From NCBI RefSeq assembly GCF_005239225.2, contig NC_133295.1:5208001-5272000 (forward strand): 64,000 bases of DNA, written 5' to 3'. Source of the stretch: Populus alba. Taxonomy: Eukaryota > Streptophyta > Magnoliopsida > Malpighiales > Salicaceae. Shown in pieces: positions 1-11,713 of the stretch. The stretch's first letter is position 1. Every line of letters starts with the position of its first letter. Below the pieces are notes generated by a model, which was not told where the DNA came from, ran no database searches, and saw nothing but the letters and a program-made list of their open reading frames with translations. The translations under genes and the position numbers were made by a program.

Positions 1-199
1 AAAAATACTAGGATTCTAGGGCCATTAATGACATGGAAAGTTGAAAAACAAGAGAAATATTGTCTTGGTTACAAGGAAATTAAAACGAACGAAGCCAAAT
101 AGATGAGAACGATCTAAACAAAATAGTTTTACGTGTGGGCTCATTTGAAAATTCCCTCTAAAACTCTAAAAAGATCAAAACCGGTATATATAAAGTTGA

Positions 200-1665
200 C
201 TTCAAAACTCTTCAACCATAGAGCAAGATGGTGGAGAATTAATTAAAAGGTTGAAACCTAATTTGGTAATTGATCCTCAAAGATCAATTTATTCCTAACC
301 AGCCAAATACCCCAAAATATTCCATTACTTAGCAAAGTAATTTCTTGAATTCAAAATTTCCGTTCATAATACCACTCCACTAGGTTAACATCTTACGAGT
401 ACTTTCCGACATGCACCTTTGGATAGTTAACCAATTCAAAAACTTTTTCCACAAAATCCAAATATGTTTGCAATGGTGTTACTATCCATAACACATAAAT
501 TAGCCACTATTGTTCATGAAACTCAAGATAGAGCAAAAAGTTGAGGAAACAAGAATTGTAGAGGTGTTATAACTAACGAGCAATCTAGCCAGAAGAGAAT
601 TGCTTTGACATCTTCTAGTTTGAAGTAACAATTTTTTTTTTTTGTAAGGCATTTTAAATAGGGTTAAGAGAATTAACAATTGAAGAGATGTTTGTCCATG
701 TATCTGATAAAGAACAATCAAAGATAGGAAGGCCATTAACAAAGATAGGCTTATACCTCTTATTTAAATACTTCTACCAACATTTTGTATGTGGTTCTCC
801 TAGTTTCCAAAGCCATTTGAATTACATGACTTTGTGTTTTCCAATCAAAGAGTCCATACCAAGATCACCCCAATTCTTCTTCTTAACTATTTGCTTCCAA
901 GACACCTTACAAAGTTTATAGAGTCAGAGTTTCTTGCCAAAAAAAAAAATTCATCTCTGAATAGAAGTAATTGTCTGAATAACAACAATTCACATAACAA
1001 AGATGGACATGTAGTATAAAGGAAGAGAATTCAACACTTATTTTATTAGAAAAACGCAACCTCTCATGCTAAGCAATTTTCCTTTCCACGTGCCCAGTCT
1101 GGCACATATTCGAGCTATAAGTGGTTTCCATGTAAAAATCCTTCTTGGATTAGCTTATAAAGGAAGTCCTAAGTAACTGGTAGGGAGTGTCACTTTTGCA
1201 ACCAAATAAAATTTTCCATACTAGCAGTAAAATGAGCATCAAGGTTGATACCTATCACGAAGCTTTTTTAAAAATTGACTCGAAGGCCTAAAGTGAGTTT
1301 GAACCATCTGAGAATCCTCTTCATATGAAGAAGTTGGCTGTAATAATTTGATATAAAAACCAAAGTATCATCAGCATACTGTAAATGGCTAATAAAATCA
1401 CATTTACCACTATCAATGCCTTTGAAGAATCCAATGTCTAAAGCTTATTGGAACATAACTGACAATCCTTTTATGTTGATATCAAAAAGAAAAGGAGAAA
1501 AAGGATCTCGCTGCCTCAACCCTCTTTGGACACTAAACTCTTGATTAGGAGATCCATTAATAAGAATAACAAGTTGAGAAATTGAGAGACATGCATGGAT
1601 AAGACTCCTTCACTTGTAGAAGAAACCCAAATAATGTTGGAAAAAAACAATAACAATAACAAGAA
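200..1665 (-). mobile_element. LINE (L1-type) reverse transcriptase 3' remnant
   Basis: The reverse strand, read in pieces across frameshifts and stops, gives the C-terminal half of a plant LINE ORF2. Around 1480-1560 it reads SVQRGLRQ-DPFSPFLFDI, the RT block normally QGDPLSPFLF. Around 1350-1390 it reads LQYADDTLVFIS, the catalytic YADD box. At 1070-1110 comes a WKGKLLSMRGCVFLIK block, then SLPLYYMSIF, both typical of the post-RT region. Weaker similarity to the zf-RVT tail (GVFGWLGIN) continues to about 200. Stops and frame changes are frequent, so this is a dead copy. The endonuclease and ORF1 are absent: homology stops at about 1665, as expected for a 5'-truncated LINE. The identity rests on known family motifs; the ends are approximate. 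Confidence 0.75.
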
Positions 1666-1732
1666 ATTTGGCTCATTGAATTTCCTTTAAACTAGGTGAA
1701 ACAATGGCCATATAGCTAATACTATATCTGTT

Positions 1733-3172
1733 AGTTAGTTTAATATGGCATGTAGCCAATCGATTGGTTATATGTGATATTATTAATAAATCTAATATTT
1801 AATTTATGAATCTAAAGTAAAGATAAATTTCATGAGACAAAAATGTTTTGCAAGAGAAATTATAAAGTTGTTATACTTATGGGATTCTTATTGCATCAAA
1901 GTATTGTTTCTAAAATGTTCTTATTCGATGCTCTTTTAAATATTAAATATTTATTAGAGTCGTAGAGACTGATACTTGTTATATTCTTTTCTTTATAAAA
2001 AAGAAAACAATTGTTCTCATAAGTTGAGATATAAGAGATACCTAAAACTAATATGTAAGTGCTTATCATAAGATATGTATACTGAACTGACCCGCATAAG
2101 AATTCTATAAGGAGATATCACCTATGTCTATGAAAAGGCTCACATGACGATTGTGTAAGTGATCCTTAAACTTAAGATTACTAAATTATCTTATATAGAG
2201 AATGTTATGTTTTAATCTAATTACATGTTATCTTAATCTAGGCAACAAAATGGCAAATCTTATTCAAACAATCAATGACTGTTATGTAAAGAACAAATAT
2301 GATTTAACATGACAAACATACTTCACACTTTAATGTTCAATCGGAACATTATTGATGAAAGGATATTAATTACAATGAGAAAATGGTCACTAAACGGTTA
2401 AGTCAAAACACTAGTGACTTTTCTAATATTTTGATGATCATGACATGTTGCTAGATGATCTATTGATCTTGAAATATCAATTAATCAATTATTGAATTGA
2501 TACTAAATTAAATTATTTAATTTATATAACTCTATTTAATTAGAATTATAATTTATATTTGAGCCAACATTTTAGAAACTAATGAGTCACACACATTAAA
2601 AATTATTAGTCAGAAATTAAACCGAGATGATTTAATTAAGTATGACTTGATTAAAATATATTTTAGAAATTAAAGACTAGAATATAATTAATACAAAGAT
2701 TATATTTCTAGACCTAGGAAAGTCAAGTAAGGACTTGATTAAGTTAATTTCTAAAATTATCCTAAATTAATATATGAATATTATTCATGAGTCAAATTGA
2801 TATTTTATCAATTTATAGGGTTTTTTAAATTTTTCTATAAATATTAAACTATGCCTCTTATTTAGATATAGTTGTCTATTAGACATAAAAATTACGCAAG
2901 TCACATAATAGAGAGCTAGCACTCTAAGCATAACAATCACTTTCTTTTAAATAGGAATTTAAGAGATTTCTTACTAGTAGTTAGTGTGGTTTACCATTGG
3001 AAGTCGGATAATTGAATAACTTGTTATTTGCAAAAACCTAGCTTTAAATAATTATTCAAAGTCGAAGAAGATCATCATCTGGTAATAAATCCCTAAACAA
3101 CTCTAAATCTGTCTAATAAGAACCTAGAGACTCCAAAATAATTTTTTTTAATTGTTTCCGAACTTAACACTA
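1733..3172 (+). repeat. LTR-like repeat, copy 1 (sister at 54672-56290)
   Basis: About 1.4 kb of AT-rich non-coding DNA that matches 54672-56290 in the same order and orientation, for example the block around 2620-2745 against 55735-55860. A TATA-like CTATAAATA lies at about 2835 and the right end runs through a TTGTTTCC motif, as in Copia-type LTRs. This suggests a solo or degenerate LTR in plus orientation. No target duplication or primer-binding site was found, so the boundaries are estimates. Confidence 0.6.
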
Positions 3173-4284
3173 TCAAGACACGTTCTATCAATGAATTTGC
3201 CTATTATTTGTAACTTAATATATTTATTTGATCCTATGATAATCTTAGTCGGTCTAGATTTAGGATATGAGATCAATGTTTTTCCATTGAGATGGTTTTT
3301 TCATGTTTATATTTACTCTAATTTACTATTAATTTTTTATTTTGTTCAATTTTTTTTTATGTAAGTGTCACTATTTTTTTAGTTTTGCAAATCTAGTTTT
3401 GAAATAAGAGCTAACCTAGGCCAAACTAAGGTGATTGTAGGTCTTTCCTAGTTGTGTAAGCAACCCTATAATCAATAACCACCTATGACCAATGTTGGGG
3501 TTTCACTTTTAAGGATTGACCAATTTACTTTTCAACAAGCCATCTCTTCAAGATTGTACATTTATCATCTTTATGCTTAAGCTTTAAGGGGTGTTTGCAA
3601 GTATAGTTATAGTTGATTTTCAAAGTATTTTTTATTTGAAAATGCACCAAAATAATATTTAATATCCTTTATAGTTTATTGCAGGTAAGGTGAGACTTAG
3701 TTATCGTACTAGTTCTTATATAATTTAATTATACCTTACTCCTTGTTAGGAATTTATAATGAATTAATCTTACTTTTTTATGCCCATGTATTTTCATAGG
3801 TGCCTTAATATATGCCATCAACTTGTCATTATACAAGAAGAGCATTAGTTTGAACAATCTCACACTTTAATCTCATTAACTAGCAACCTAGCTATTGACT
3901 TGATGGTATATGTAGACGTAGCGGTCACATAATTGAAACTCAGCTTCTACAGAAGATCCATAACATAAAGGGTGGAGATTTTAAGGAATAAATAATAGAA
4001 AATGAGGAAAGGGATTAATTAGAAAAGAATATTGCCAAAGAAGTCGAGAATTTTTAACGAATAAATAATGGAGCTATTTGATTTGCTTAAAACTGCACTC
4101 TATAAGAGAGAGTCAAATGAAAGGACATTAAAAAAGGTCAATTCTTCTACACCACTACAACCAAATTACCCACATCATTTCTAACAATAGCAGCTAGAAC
4201 ATCTCCACAATTATCTAACTTGTTTAAATATTTTCTAATGAAAAAAAAAATCCCGAAAAGGGTGGTGGTTTTATTGTAGCTATA
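3173..4284. other. Non-coding AT-rich spacer
   Basis: No ORF with recognisable similarity, no RNA gene and no clear repeat boundary was seen. The short ORF at 3152-3364 is compositionally biased and has no motif. Confidence 0.5.
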
Positions 4285-5190
4285 ACTTTATTAGTAGAGT
4301 TGTTCACGGTTCAGTTCGGACTAAAAAATCAAATCGAACCAAGTTACATTAGTTTTGGAAAATATAACCAGACCGGACCAAAATCTAGTTCAAACCGAAC
4401 CAGTTTGGTTAAGTGAAATTCGGTTTTTTTTTGTCATAAAACTGGGAAACCTAAATCGTTCGGTGAAATGGATTTTTGTGCATTTTTAGTTGATCAATAA
4501 AGCAAGAGATTATTTTGGGCTATTGGATTTTGAGATACATACTCAAGCTGGTGGCATACTTCGTGTTATTGTTGGTAATGCTATATGTTCCTTGGAAGAT
4601 GATTCTGGAAGATATGCTAATGAGGGGAATAATGACCTGTCTATTTTTCTTTGCAACATATATGCAGAATTTGCTCATTTTCTGATTTTATCTGTATAGA
4701 TGTTTGGTCATAGGTATAAATACACTTCCTTTCAAGCAAGCTTCCTTGTGGTAATTAGGGAGATAAGAGGTGAGTTTGTGTTCGACTAGAATCTAGATAA
4801 TATAGGACTTGTGGGTGGCTTGGCTTTTGAGTTTTGAGATAGAGACAGACATAGAGCAGATGCAAGGGAAAGTAAGATTGAGAAAAATATTATCTAGGTG
4901 GCCATTTTTTGTGATGACATGGGAGTTATGTTAAGGTTAGGTTAACTTTAATATTTAACTATTTTATACCATTCTTGATTTTTATAGCTTTTAGCTTTTA
5001 GTTGGTCTGGTTTGGTTTATCGGTTTCTGTTTTAAAACCGAAACAGAACCGAACCTATTAGAATTTATGATTTTAAAACCGAAACAGAACCGGTTTTTCA
5101 TCTCAGTTTTATTTTTTTTGGTTAATTTTTCTTTGATTGTTTTTGCTTTCTCAGTTGATCGGTTTTTTTTTAACATCTTTATTTATTAGC
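4285..5190. mobile_element. Non-autonomous element with GGTTCGGTTT-type subterminal arrays
   Basis: The left side (4300-4470) is dense in TTCGGT/ACCGAACC words and the right side (5000-5175) carries the complementary GGTTTGGTT/AAAACCGAAACAG words. This gives an inverted, array-like border around a unique core of about 500 bp. It resembles the non-autonomous DNA elements common in plant genomes that are built of such words. Exact termini and target duplication could not be fixed. Confidence 0.5.
4490..4699 (+). other. Unidentified 69-codon ORF inside the GGTTCGGTTT element
   Basis: The frame opens with a TTG at 4490 (upstream context about INKARDYFGLLDFE) and stops at 4699. Its composition is balanced and protein-like (mixed charged and hydrophobic residues, ending FAHFLILSV), unlike the surrounding low-complexity DNA. 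I do not recognise the family. It may be a captured exon fragment, or chance. There is no ATG start and no visible splice context. Confidence 0.25.
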
Positions 5191-5199
5191 ACTGTGAAT

Positions 5200-6980
5200 T
5201 GGATATAGGAAAATTACTATTTTCCCTTTGTCAAAGAAAACAATTAGCCTTGGCAATAGGGATATTGTGGTGTTTTTCTTGTTTTTTGGATAGTGAACTA
5301 ACTAATATATCATTTGAGACAAAAATTAATGAACTTAAAGGGTAAAGGACTTTTCAACCTTTTCATTTTTAAAGCACAATAAAATAAATGACTACATTGG
5401 CCTTGAATTTAAATTGTTTTTAAGTTGGGTCAAGGGTTTTTTTGTTCTTTTCCTTATATTATTTTTTTAATTATCGAGTTTGATCAAAGACAATTTAATA
5501 TTTTAACATATATAAAATATTATTTTACATTAAAAGGGGAGTTGCTCGTGTACGTCACGTAGACATGTGTGGGTTCGCCTGCACTATTCCAACAACGCAT
5601 ATTGTGTTGTATAGTGGGCAAAACCCAACATCCACATTGGTGTTTTGATCTTCATGATGGCTCATCCATTCTTAGGCCATCCTTACGACTAATCCTTACA
5701 ACCAAAAGAGCTCGGCTTTTGCACTAGCTATCTTTTTTCTTTCTTTTTTTCTTTCCTCTCCCCTCATCGATTTCAGCGCTACCCCTATATATTTTCAAAG
5801 TAGCCCTTTCTTTTTTTTTCTTTTAAACTTGGCCCCTATTCTTTATATTCCTTTTTCTTTTTTAATAATTCATGGAATTGAATTTTTCTTTTAATATGAT
5901 CCTTATTTGATTTTTTTTACATGCAGATTTGGTCTTCATTCTTTTGATTATGATTTATTTTTATTTTTAATCATTTATTGATTGAATTATTTTTTGATTG
6001 CATCACTCAATCTTTTATTTCATGTTAGATTTTATCCTTATTCTTTTATTTGCTATTTATTATTATTTTTTTATTGGAACTTTCTTTTCCAATTCCATAC
6101 CTCGACATATTATTAATCAGAATTTTGTTAATCAAGAAATTGATTTCATGATTGTTTCAGTTTTTTCATTCTATAGGATGATTAGAACATCAAGACCCAA
6201 GGTCACAAGCTTGAAAGATTAACTCAGGTTAGCTTAGGTCTTTTTTTAGGTCTTTTTATACAATTTATTTTTTTTAATTCCATCATTCTATAGGATTATC
6301 ATAATCTTATATACTAGATCATGAGTTTCGCGTTTTAATCCAACTTGAAATATATACATCTTTAATAGTTATGTGTATATTTTTAGAAGACATTTTAAAT
6401 GAATACTTTAAAATTAATTCCAGTACCCTTTTAATTTTAAAAGTCTAAAAATAAAATTTAAAATTTGTTGTACAATCATCTCGTCATGAGTTTGGTAACG
6501 GCATCTCATTGCCATCTCTTCAATCTTCCTTTTTTTAAGGATTGTTTTTGTTTGATTATGGTTACCCGTAGCTATTTTTCTCCATTTTTCTCCTATTATG
6601 ATTGTTGTCATATATTTTTAATCAAAATATCTCTTTTAAGATTTGAAGATTTGGCTCCTCAAGTAGTTATTTTATTTTGGTTCACTATTCATCATGTTTC
6701 TTCTTCTTATCATGGCTCCTTAGCTATTTTTTCATCTCTTCTATTAAGAGTTATCTCTTCTCTTTTCATGTGTGGTATCTCTTGTGCAAGAAGTTGTAGC
6801 TTACACTAAGCCTCTCTCTTAAGTTTCTTTCTCTCTCTTGATGCAAGGTCTCAATAAAATCTCCTACAACTAATTTTTCTTCCTTGGATGTTATTTGTTC
6901 ATCCACTCTCTCTTGGGATTTCTCCTTTTCTTATAAACATGCTTTAATTTCTCAAACTTCCTCAAAAATACCCTACTAGA
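5200..6980. other. Low-complexity T-rich intergenic DNA
   Basis: Mostly poly-pyrimidine and AT-rich sequence. The stretch 5850-6110 has loosely repeated TTTTATCCTTATTCTTTTGATT words that recur at 15550-15960 and 53330-53770. The frame at 6465-6809 is a biased hydrophobic read-through without motifs. No gene supported. Confidence 0.5.
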
Positions 6981-6984
6981 TTTT

Positions 6985-7190
6985 AATCTTAAATGAGAAG
7001 AAGTCCCTGTGGACTTGGGATTTAAGCTTACAATACTCTAAACACATATATTTATATTAGTCTAGATAATTCAAGAGACTTATCAAATGATAAGAAGTCT
7101 TTATAGACTTTAACTTACAACACTCATTTATACTAGTTTAGATAATTCAAGAGACTTAAAAGATAAATATATCTTCAATAATTACATACA
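6985..7190. repeat. Imperfect tandem duplication of about 100 bp
   Basis: Two adjacent copies share GAAGTC..GTGGACTT / GAAGTC..TATAGACTT, then ACTCTAAACACATATA-like and TAGATAATTCAAGAGACTTA words (about 6998-7090 and 7100-7175). Lies just beyond the 3' end of the TNL gene. Confidence 0.55.
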
Positions 7191-7315
7191 TAGATAAAAT
7201 ATACTTTCAATAAAAACTTCAAAATTAATTCCAACATAACTTACATTGCATTGCATGTTTGATGAACTTTTTGATCATTCATTCCCTTCAATATCGTGCA
7301 CTTTGGCTTTCAACT

Positions 7316-7846
7316 TCAACAAACTTGGTTATCTTCTTCATATGAATTGAAAAAATTGGCCAGCTTTTGTGATACAGATTGTTGACTTTCATCCAACGAT
7401 TCTTCATTTCCACCATAATCATCGTCGTCCTCAAAAACCAGGAGAATTCCACTCTTCTTCAGCTGAATCCCTTCAATCACCGGTGGATTTCGCTTTCTTA
7501 CCTGTATCTTACAACCATCTTTCAACATTGAAACCAAAGGTTGGATATTTGAATATCGACATATGTGAATTTGATCCTCATTAATCTTTGGTACTCCCCG
7601 TAAGTATAATGTGGTGCTGTGGATTGGTATATTCTGATCAAGTACAATGGCCTGAATGTCTGGTATAAGTGGGGAATATCTCAAGTCCTCTGGTATCTCG
7701 CGGTCCAGAGAGACGACAACACTTACAATCACAGCTTTGATTGCACGATTATTTTGCTCGGAAAAGTGAACTACATTTTCTTGAGAAAACCAATCTGGGA
7801 ATTTACTCCCAGGCATACTTAAGTTGCGAATATTCCTCAAGCAAAC
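7316..7846 (-). CDS. TNL exon 5: post-LRR C-JID domain
   Basis: Begins VCLRNIRNLSMPGSKFPDWF after TTGCAG; an 83-bp intron (7847-7929) precedes it. The GSKFPDWFS motif is the hallmark of the C-terminal jelly-roll/Ig-like domain, which contacts effectors directly in the TNLs ROQ1 and RPP1. It ends in an acidic, Ser/Gln-rich tail (EDDDDYGGNEESLDES) and stops at 7316. No disruption, 176 codons plus stop. Confidence 0.9.
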   Translation of the reverse strand, partial: VCLRNIRNLSMPGSKFPDWFSQENVVHFSEQNNRAIKAVIVSVVVSLDREIPEDLRYSPLIPDIQAIVLDQNIPIHSTTLYLRGVPKINEDQIHICRYSNIQPLVSMLKDGCKIQVRKRNPPVIEGIQLKKSGILLVFEDDDDYGGNEESLDESQQSVSQKLANFFNSYEEDNQVC

Positions 7847-7929
7847 CTGCAATTAAAAAAAGAAGAGGCAAAACTTGTCAATCACTCTAAAACATGCACG
7901 GATAGCGGTATAGGTACAAGATAGAGAAC

Positions 7930-9507
7930 CTTGGATAGTCTTCTCTTCACTGTCAAGGAGCATGCCTTGCAACTGCTCATGTATAACCGTTTTAGGAATT
8001 TCAAGCATTCGATGCCAGGAATGTCCACCACTTTCTCGCAATTTGTGATGTTCAGCAACGTTAGCCTTTCCAAGCCTGAAACATCTGATATTATTTCCAA
8101 TCCAAAGCAGTTGGAAACATCCAATTCCTCTAAACTTGGGGGAAGCGGAGGGAGAGACTTCAGCTCTTCACAATGAGGCATGAGAAGCTTCCGTAGAAGA
8201 GAAAGGCCACATAAACTGGATGGAAGGCTGCTGAAATTGTTGTGGCCCAGATCCAAGATCTCTAACGATGACAGTTTCTCAAAATCATCAGGAATTTTTC
8301 CAGATATTCTCCAAGCACGAGCATTTAGTTCTTCTAGCAAGGAGAGTTTTGAGAAAGAATGTGGAAAGACAACCAACTGGTCTTGTGTTCTGAGATATTC
8401 AAGCGGATCTTTTTTCATTTTTCAATATCATTAAGCTAGAGAGATTTCCAAAATTTTCAGGTAATACTGTAACAGCAGTCTTCTCCATTAGCAAGTGGCA
8501 TAAAGACTTCAAATTTCCTATCGAAACTGGAAGCTTGTGGAGCTTTTTACACTCATCCAATGTCAACATCACAAGGTTTTTCCAGCCTCCCAAAGGATTC
8601 AGGCAACTCAGTAATATTACAACCAGACAAGTATATAGTAGTAAGATTCAGTATGTTCCCAATTGCTTCAGGCAATGCTCTAAGAGATGTGCACTTCCTC
8701 AAGTAAAGCTTCTCAATCATTTTCAAACCACTAATTTGCTCTGGAAGTTCTGATATTGATGTCCCATCTAGCTCAAGTTCGCTAATAGAAGCAAGTCCTC
8801 CAATTGAATCAGGCAATTTGCTCAGGAAATGACACCCTCCAGCGAAAAATGTCTTTAAATAAGGTAATGAACCTATCGCAGCAGGTAATTCCTTGATTGC
8901 ACTGCTATTAATTGAAACTTCCATCAATGACTGGAGATTTCTAATGGATTCAGGAATCGCAGTGAGTGACTGGCACCGCATTAAGCTTAGTTTCTCAAGG
9001 TTTGACAAAGATCCGATAGAATCTGGCAGTTCTTGAACTGCAGAATGATTGAGAGAGAGTTCCTTCAGAGCAATCAGGTTTCCCAAGCGTTCTGGCAGCC
9101 TTTTTATGAATTTGCAACCATTCAAACTAAGCTTCTCAAGTTTTGTAAGGCGGTAAAGAGATTGGGGAAGCATAGATATAGCAGTTTTATCAACAACAAG
9201 TTCTTTCAAGGAATTCATGCTGCCTATGTCCTGTGGCAATTCTTCTAATTTTAAGCAGTCGGAGAGAATGAGATTCTGAAGAAGTCTGAGCCCAGAGACA
9301 TCACGTGGTAATTCAACAAGGTTTATGCATTCATCCAAGTTCAATTGAAGTAAGGTCCTTACATTCCCCAGTGATTCATGAATCTTGGTCAGTTGTATGC
9401 AGCCTTTAAAATCAAAGCTTTTCCAACTTTTTACATCCAGATAAATCAGGACTGGCCTCGAGATTATAGCAACGTCGAAGATTCATAACCATCAAGTTCT
9501 CAGCCAC
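7930..9507 (-). CDS. TNL exon 4: leucine-rich repeats (three frameshifts)
   Basis: Starts VAENLMVMNLRRCYNLE after TTTTAG. It carries more than a dozen 23-24-residue LRRs of the plant TNL type (LxxLxxLxLxxCxxLxxLPxxIGxLxxL). Repeats such as LEELPQDIGSMNSLKEL and LPESFGRL are clear. One-base expansions at 9414-9416 (T-run on the coding strand) and at 8577-8581 and 8418-8422 (A-runs) split it into four frames. Each frame continues the LRR pattern exactly where the previous one stops. The exon ends RRLSK before GTTCTC (7929). LRRs of this class contribute to ligand recognition and autoinhibition. Confidence 0.9.
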
Positions 9508-9742
9508 CTAAAAACAAGAATATTTCAATCGCAAAAATGGGTTAAGAAAGAAAAACAAAAACATTTCCTATAACAGCAGATCCAAAGAACTTCATTGACT
9601 TGTAATAATAGTAGAATTGAGAATATGAATGATATTCCAATAAAATCTCACTTGGGCAACACTGAAACAGGATCATCCTGGGTAGTTATTAATTAAACAT
9701 TTTCGTTTAAGCTATTTTACGAGCTAGATAAGCAAAGCATAC

Positions 9743-10135
9743 CTTGTTCCTAGTCCAACCCCAAACTCGTTGAATTCCACTCTCTGATAGATCTAGCACT
9801 GCTAGTTCATGAGGAGCATAATCAGAAGGAAGTTTTTTCAAAGGACAATTTTTCCATTGTAACCACTTCAGGCTAGCAGGAAAACTTTTGAACTGCCCTT
9901 TCACTTTTGCATGATTGATTTGTAGGAGTCTCAAATTAACCAATGATTTCAAGGCTTTAGTGTCAAGTATCAGCTCTCCTTCCTCTGCTCTTTGTTGAAG
10001 AAACAGCTTACGTTTTTCAATCAAGTAGTCCAGTGAAGAACTTGGATTAAGTGCTTTAACCCAAGAAATTTTTTGAGTTCTGACATAATTCTTCTTTTCA
10101 AAGTCAAGGATTAAACCTTGTACATGTCTTGTTCC
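9743..10135 (-). CDS. TNL exon 3: NB-LRR linker and first LRRs
   Basis: 131 codons, phase 0 at both ends, no disruption. It starts GTRHVQGLILDF, the usual start of the TNL third exon. It continues to LVNLRLLQINHAKV and FPASLKWLQWKNCPLKKLPSDY, the conserved first LRRs, and ends SGIQRVWGWTRNK before GTATGC. Length and motif order match the family. Confidence 0.92.
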
Positions 10136-10603
10136 CTGTTTACAGTACCACAATTATGAAAGTGGAAATCATGTTGTAATGTAACGAAAAAGTAGAAGCA
10201 ATCTAGCAAACCATTAAGGTTGATAACATATGACCGTGGACAATAAAAAAACACCTTCCTTACCTCCCTCACTGAGAATAAAATTTGTGAAGAAATCACA
10301 TAGAGGGTTGTATTCAGCATCAAGGGCAGCTTCAATTCTATTAAATTTAGTTTCCACCTCACGTTTTATAGGTAGAAACACAGATGCATACTCATCTTTC
10401 ATAAGATTCTTCAGGCATGCCCATGAATCACACTAGCTATGTGATTCATGGGCATAGCAATATATATATATATATATAGACACTGACTGACTAATATAAG
10501 CACTGACTGATATAGAACAACATGCGTCGCTACTACAAAAACACAGTATAGAACTACAAAAACACAGTATAGCAGTAAATTTTGAAGAAGTTATGATTTT
10601 CAC
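10136..10603 (-). other. TNL intron 2
   Basis: 468-bp intron, GTGAAA donor and AACAG acceptor, both phase 0. It contains a short (TA)n run at 10461-10480. Two copies of TAGCTATGTGATTCATGGGC-like words around 10395-10455 form a small inverted repeat. Confidence 0.8.
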
Positions 10604-11713
10604 CTTCTTGTGCTTCAGCATTGTCATGATATCGCCGCGATCCCATAGCCTACTACGCATACCAGGATCTAAAAGGTTTTCATTTCGAACAATTTGTCTT
10701 CCATGTCTCTAAGCTGATCATGCATCCATAATTCATAATCTCCACCAATTTTAATGAGACATTTTACTGTCAGAACTGTGATTGCTGTCTCAGCCCTAAA
10801 GCCACAACCATTCAAAAATATCAATAGCCTCCGCTCTCTTCATCCTCATTTTAATAAACAAGCAAGCAATGTCAAGGAATACACACTTTTCTTCATCATC
10901 CAATCCATCAAAACTTATTCGTAAGACATCCTGAAGATTACCAGGTCGAATTTGTCGCAATTTTTTCAGGACATCTTCCCATTTATCTATCCCTCTCTCA
11001 TTAAACAAAGTAGAACCAAACACTTCCAATGCCAGAGGAAGTCCTCCTGTGAGAGATACAATCTCCTTGGATATATTCAGATATTCTTCTGTGGGGTTAT
11101 CTCTTCTTAGTGCGTGATAACTAAAAAGTTGTAAGGCTTCCGAGGAACCTAACTCTCTAAACCTCGTAAAACACGTTCACAAGATGTTCAACAAGAAACA
11201 TCTCTGTTTCTTGTTGTAACAATAACTCTACTTCCTTCACCAAACCAATCCCTCTTTCCTGCTAATACAGTCAGCTGGTTTGCATCAACCACATCATCTA
11301 AAACAACCAGCACCCGCTTCTCATGACACAGCTCCTTGATTACAGCAATACCATCATTAATATCATTTACAGGAGGCCTGTCTGGGAAAAGATCACCAAG
11401 AAGCTTGTTCTGCAGCGTTACTAAACCACCTTCTCCTTGAGAAATATCTTTAATGTTTGAGATGAAACTGCGACTTTCAAAATGACCAACAAGTTTATTG
11501 AAGAGAGCTGCGGCAAGAGTTGTTTTACCAATCCCGCCCATTCCATAAAGTCCAAGAACTTGTACGCGATTTGATTTATCATCTGTGAACCTCATCTTCA
11601 ACTTTTCTAAGCGGGAATCCAGTCCAACCGTATAAGTAGCTATTCCTACCGGGGTTTTTCTCAATTCCTGCAAAACCCTTTTGACCAATCGCTGAATCAA
11701 ATGATCTTCTCCG
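10604..11713 (-). CDS. TNL exon 2: NB-ARC domain (four frameshifts)
   Basis: Motifs in order on the minus strand: P-loop GMGGIGKTTLAAALF (about 11555-11510), RNBS-A FESRSFISNIKDIS, kinase-2 KRVLVVLDDVVD ending in the TNL-type Asp, RNBS-B GSRVIVTTRNRDV, GLPL box TGGLPLALEVFGSTLF, RNBS-D CVFLDIACLF, and MHD box ELWMHDQLRDM near 10720-10700. The order and TNL-type variants are complete. Indels lie at 11196-11198, 11159-11161 and 10814-10818 (each one base too long) and 10701-10702 (one G short). The exon ends KHKK before GTGAAA at 10603. The frame at 10433-10660 is the tail of this exon running into intron 2. Confidence 0.9.

Noticed and set aside
6465..6809. 114-codon ORF rich in Phe, Ser, Leu and Ile
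   Set aside because: Compositional artefact of T-rich DNA; no domain; no promoter or splice context.
7853..8041. Alternative-frame ORF overlapping exon 4
   Set aside because: Shadow frame of the LRR exon and intron 4; no independent coding signal.
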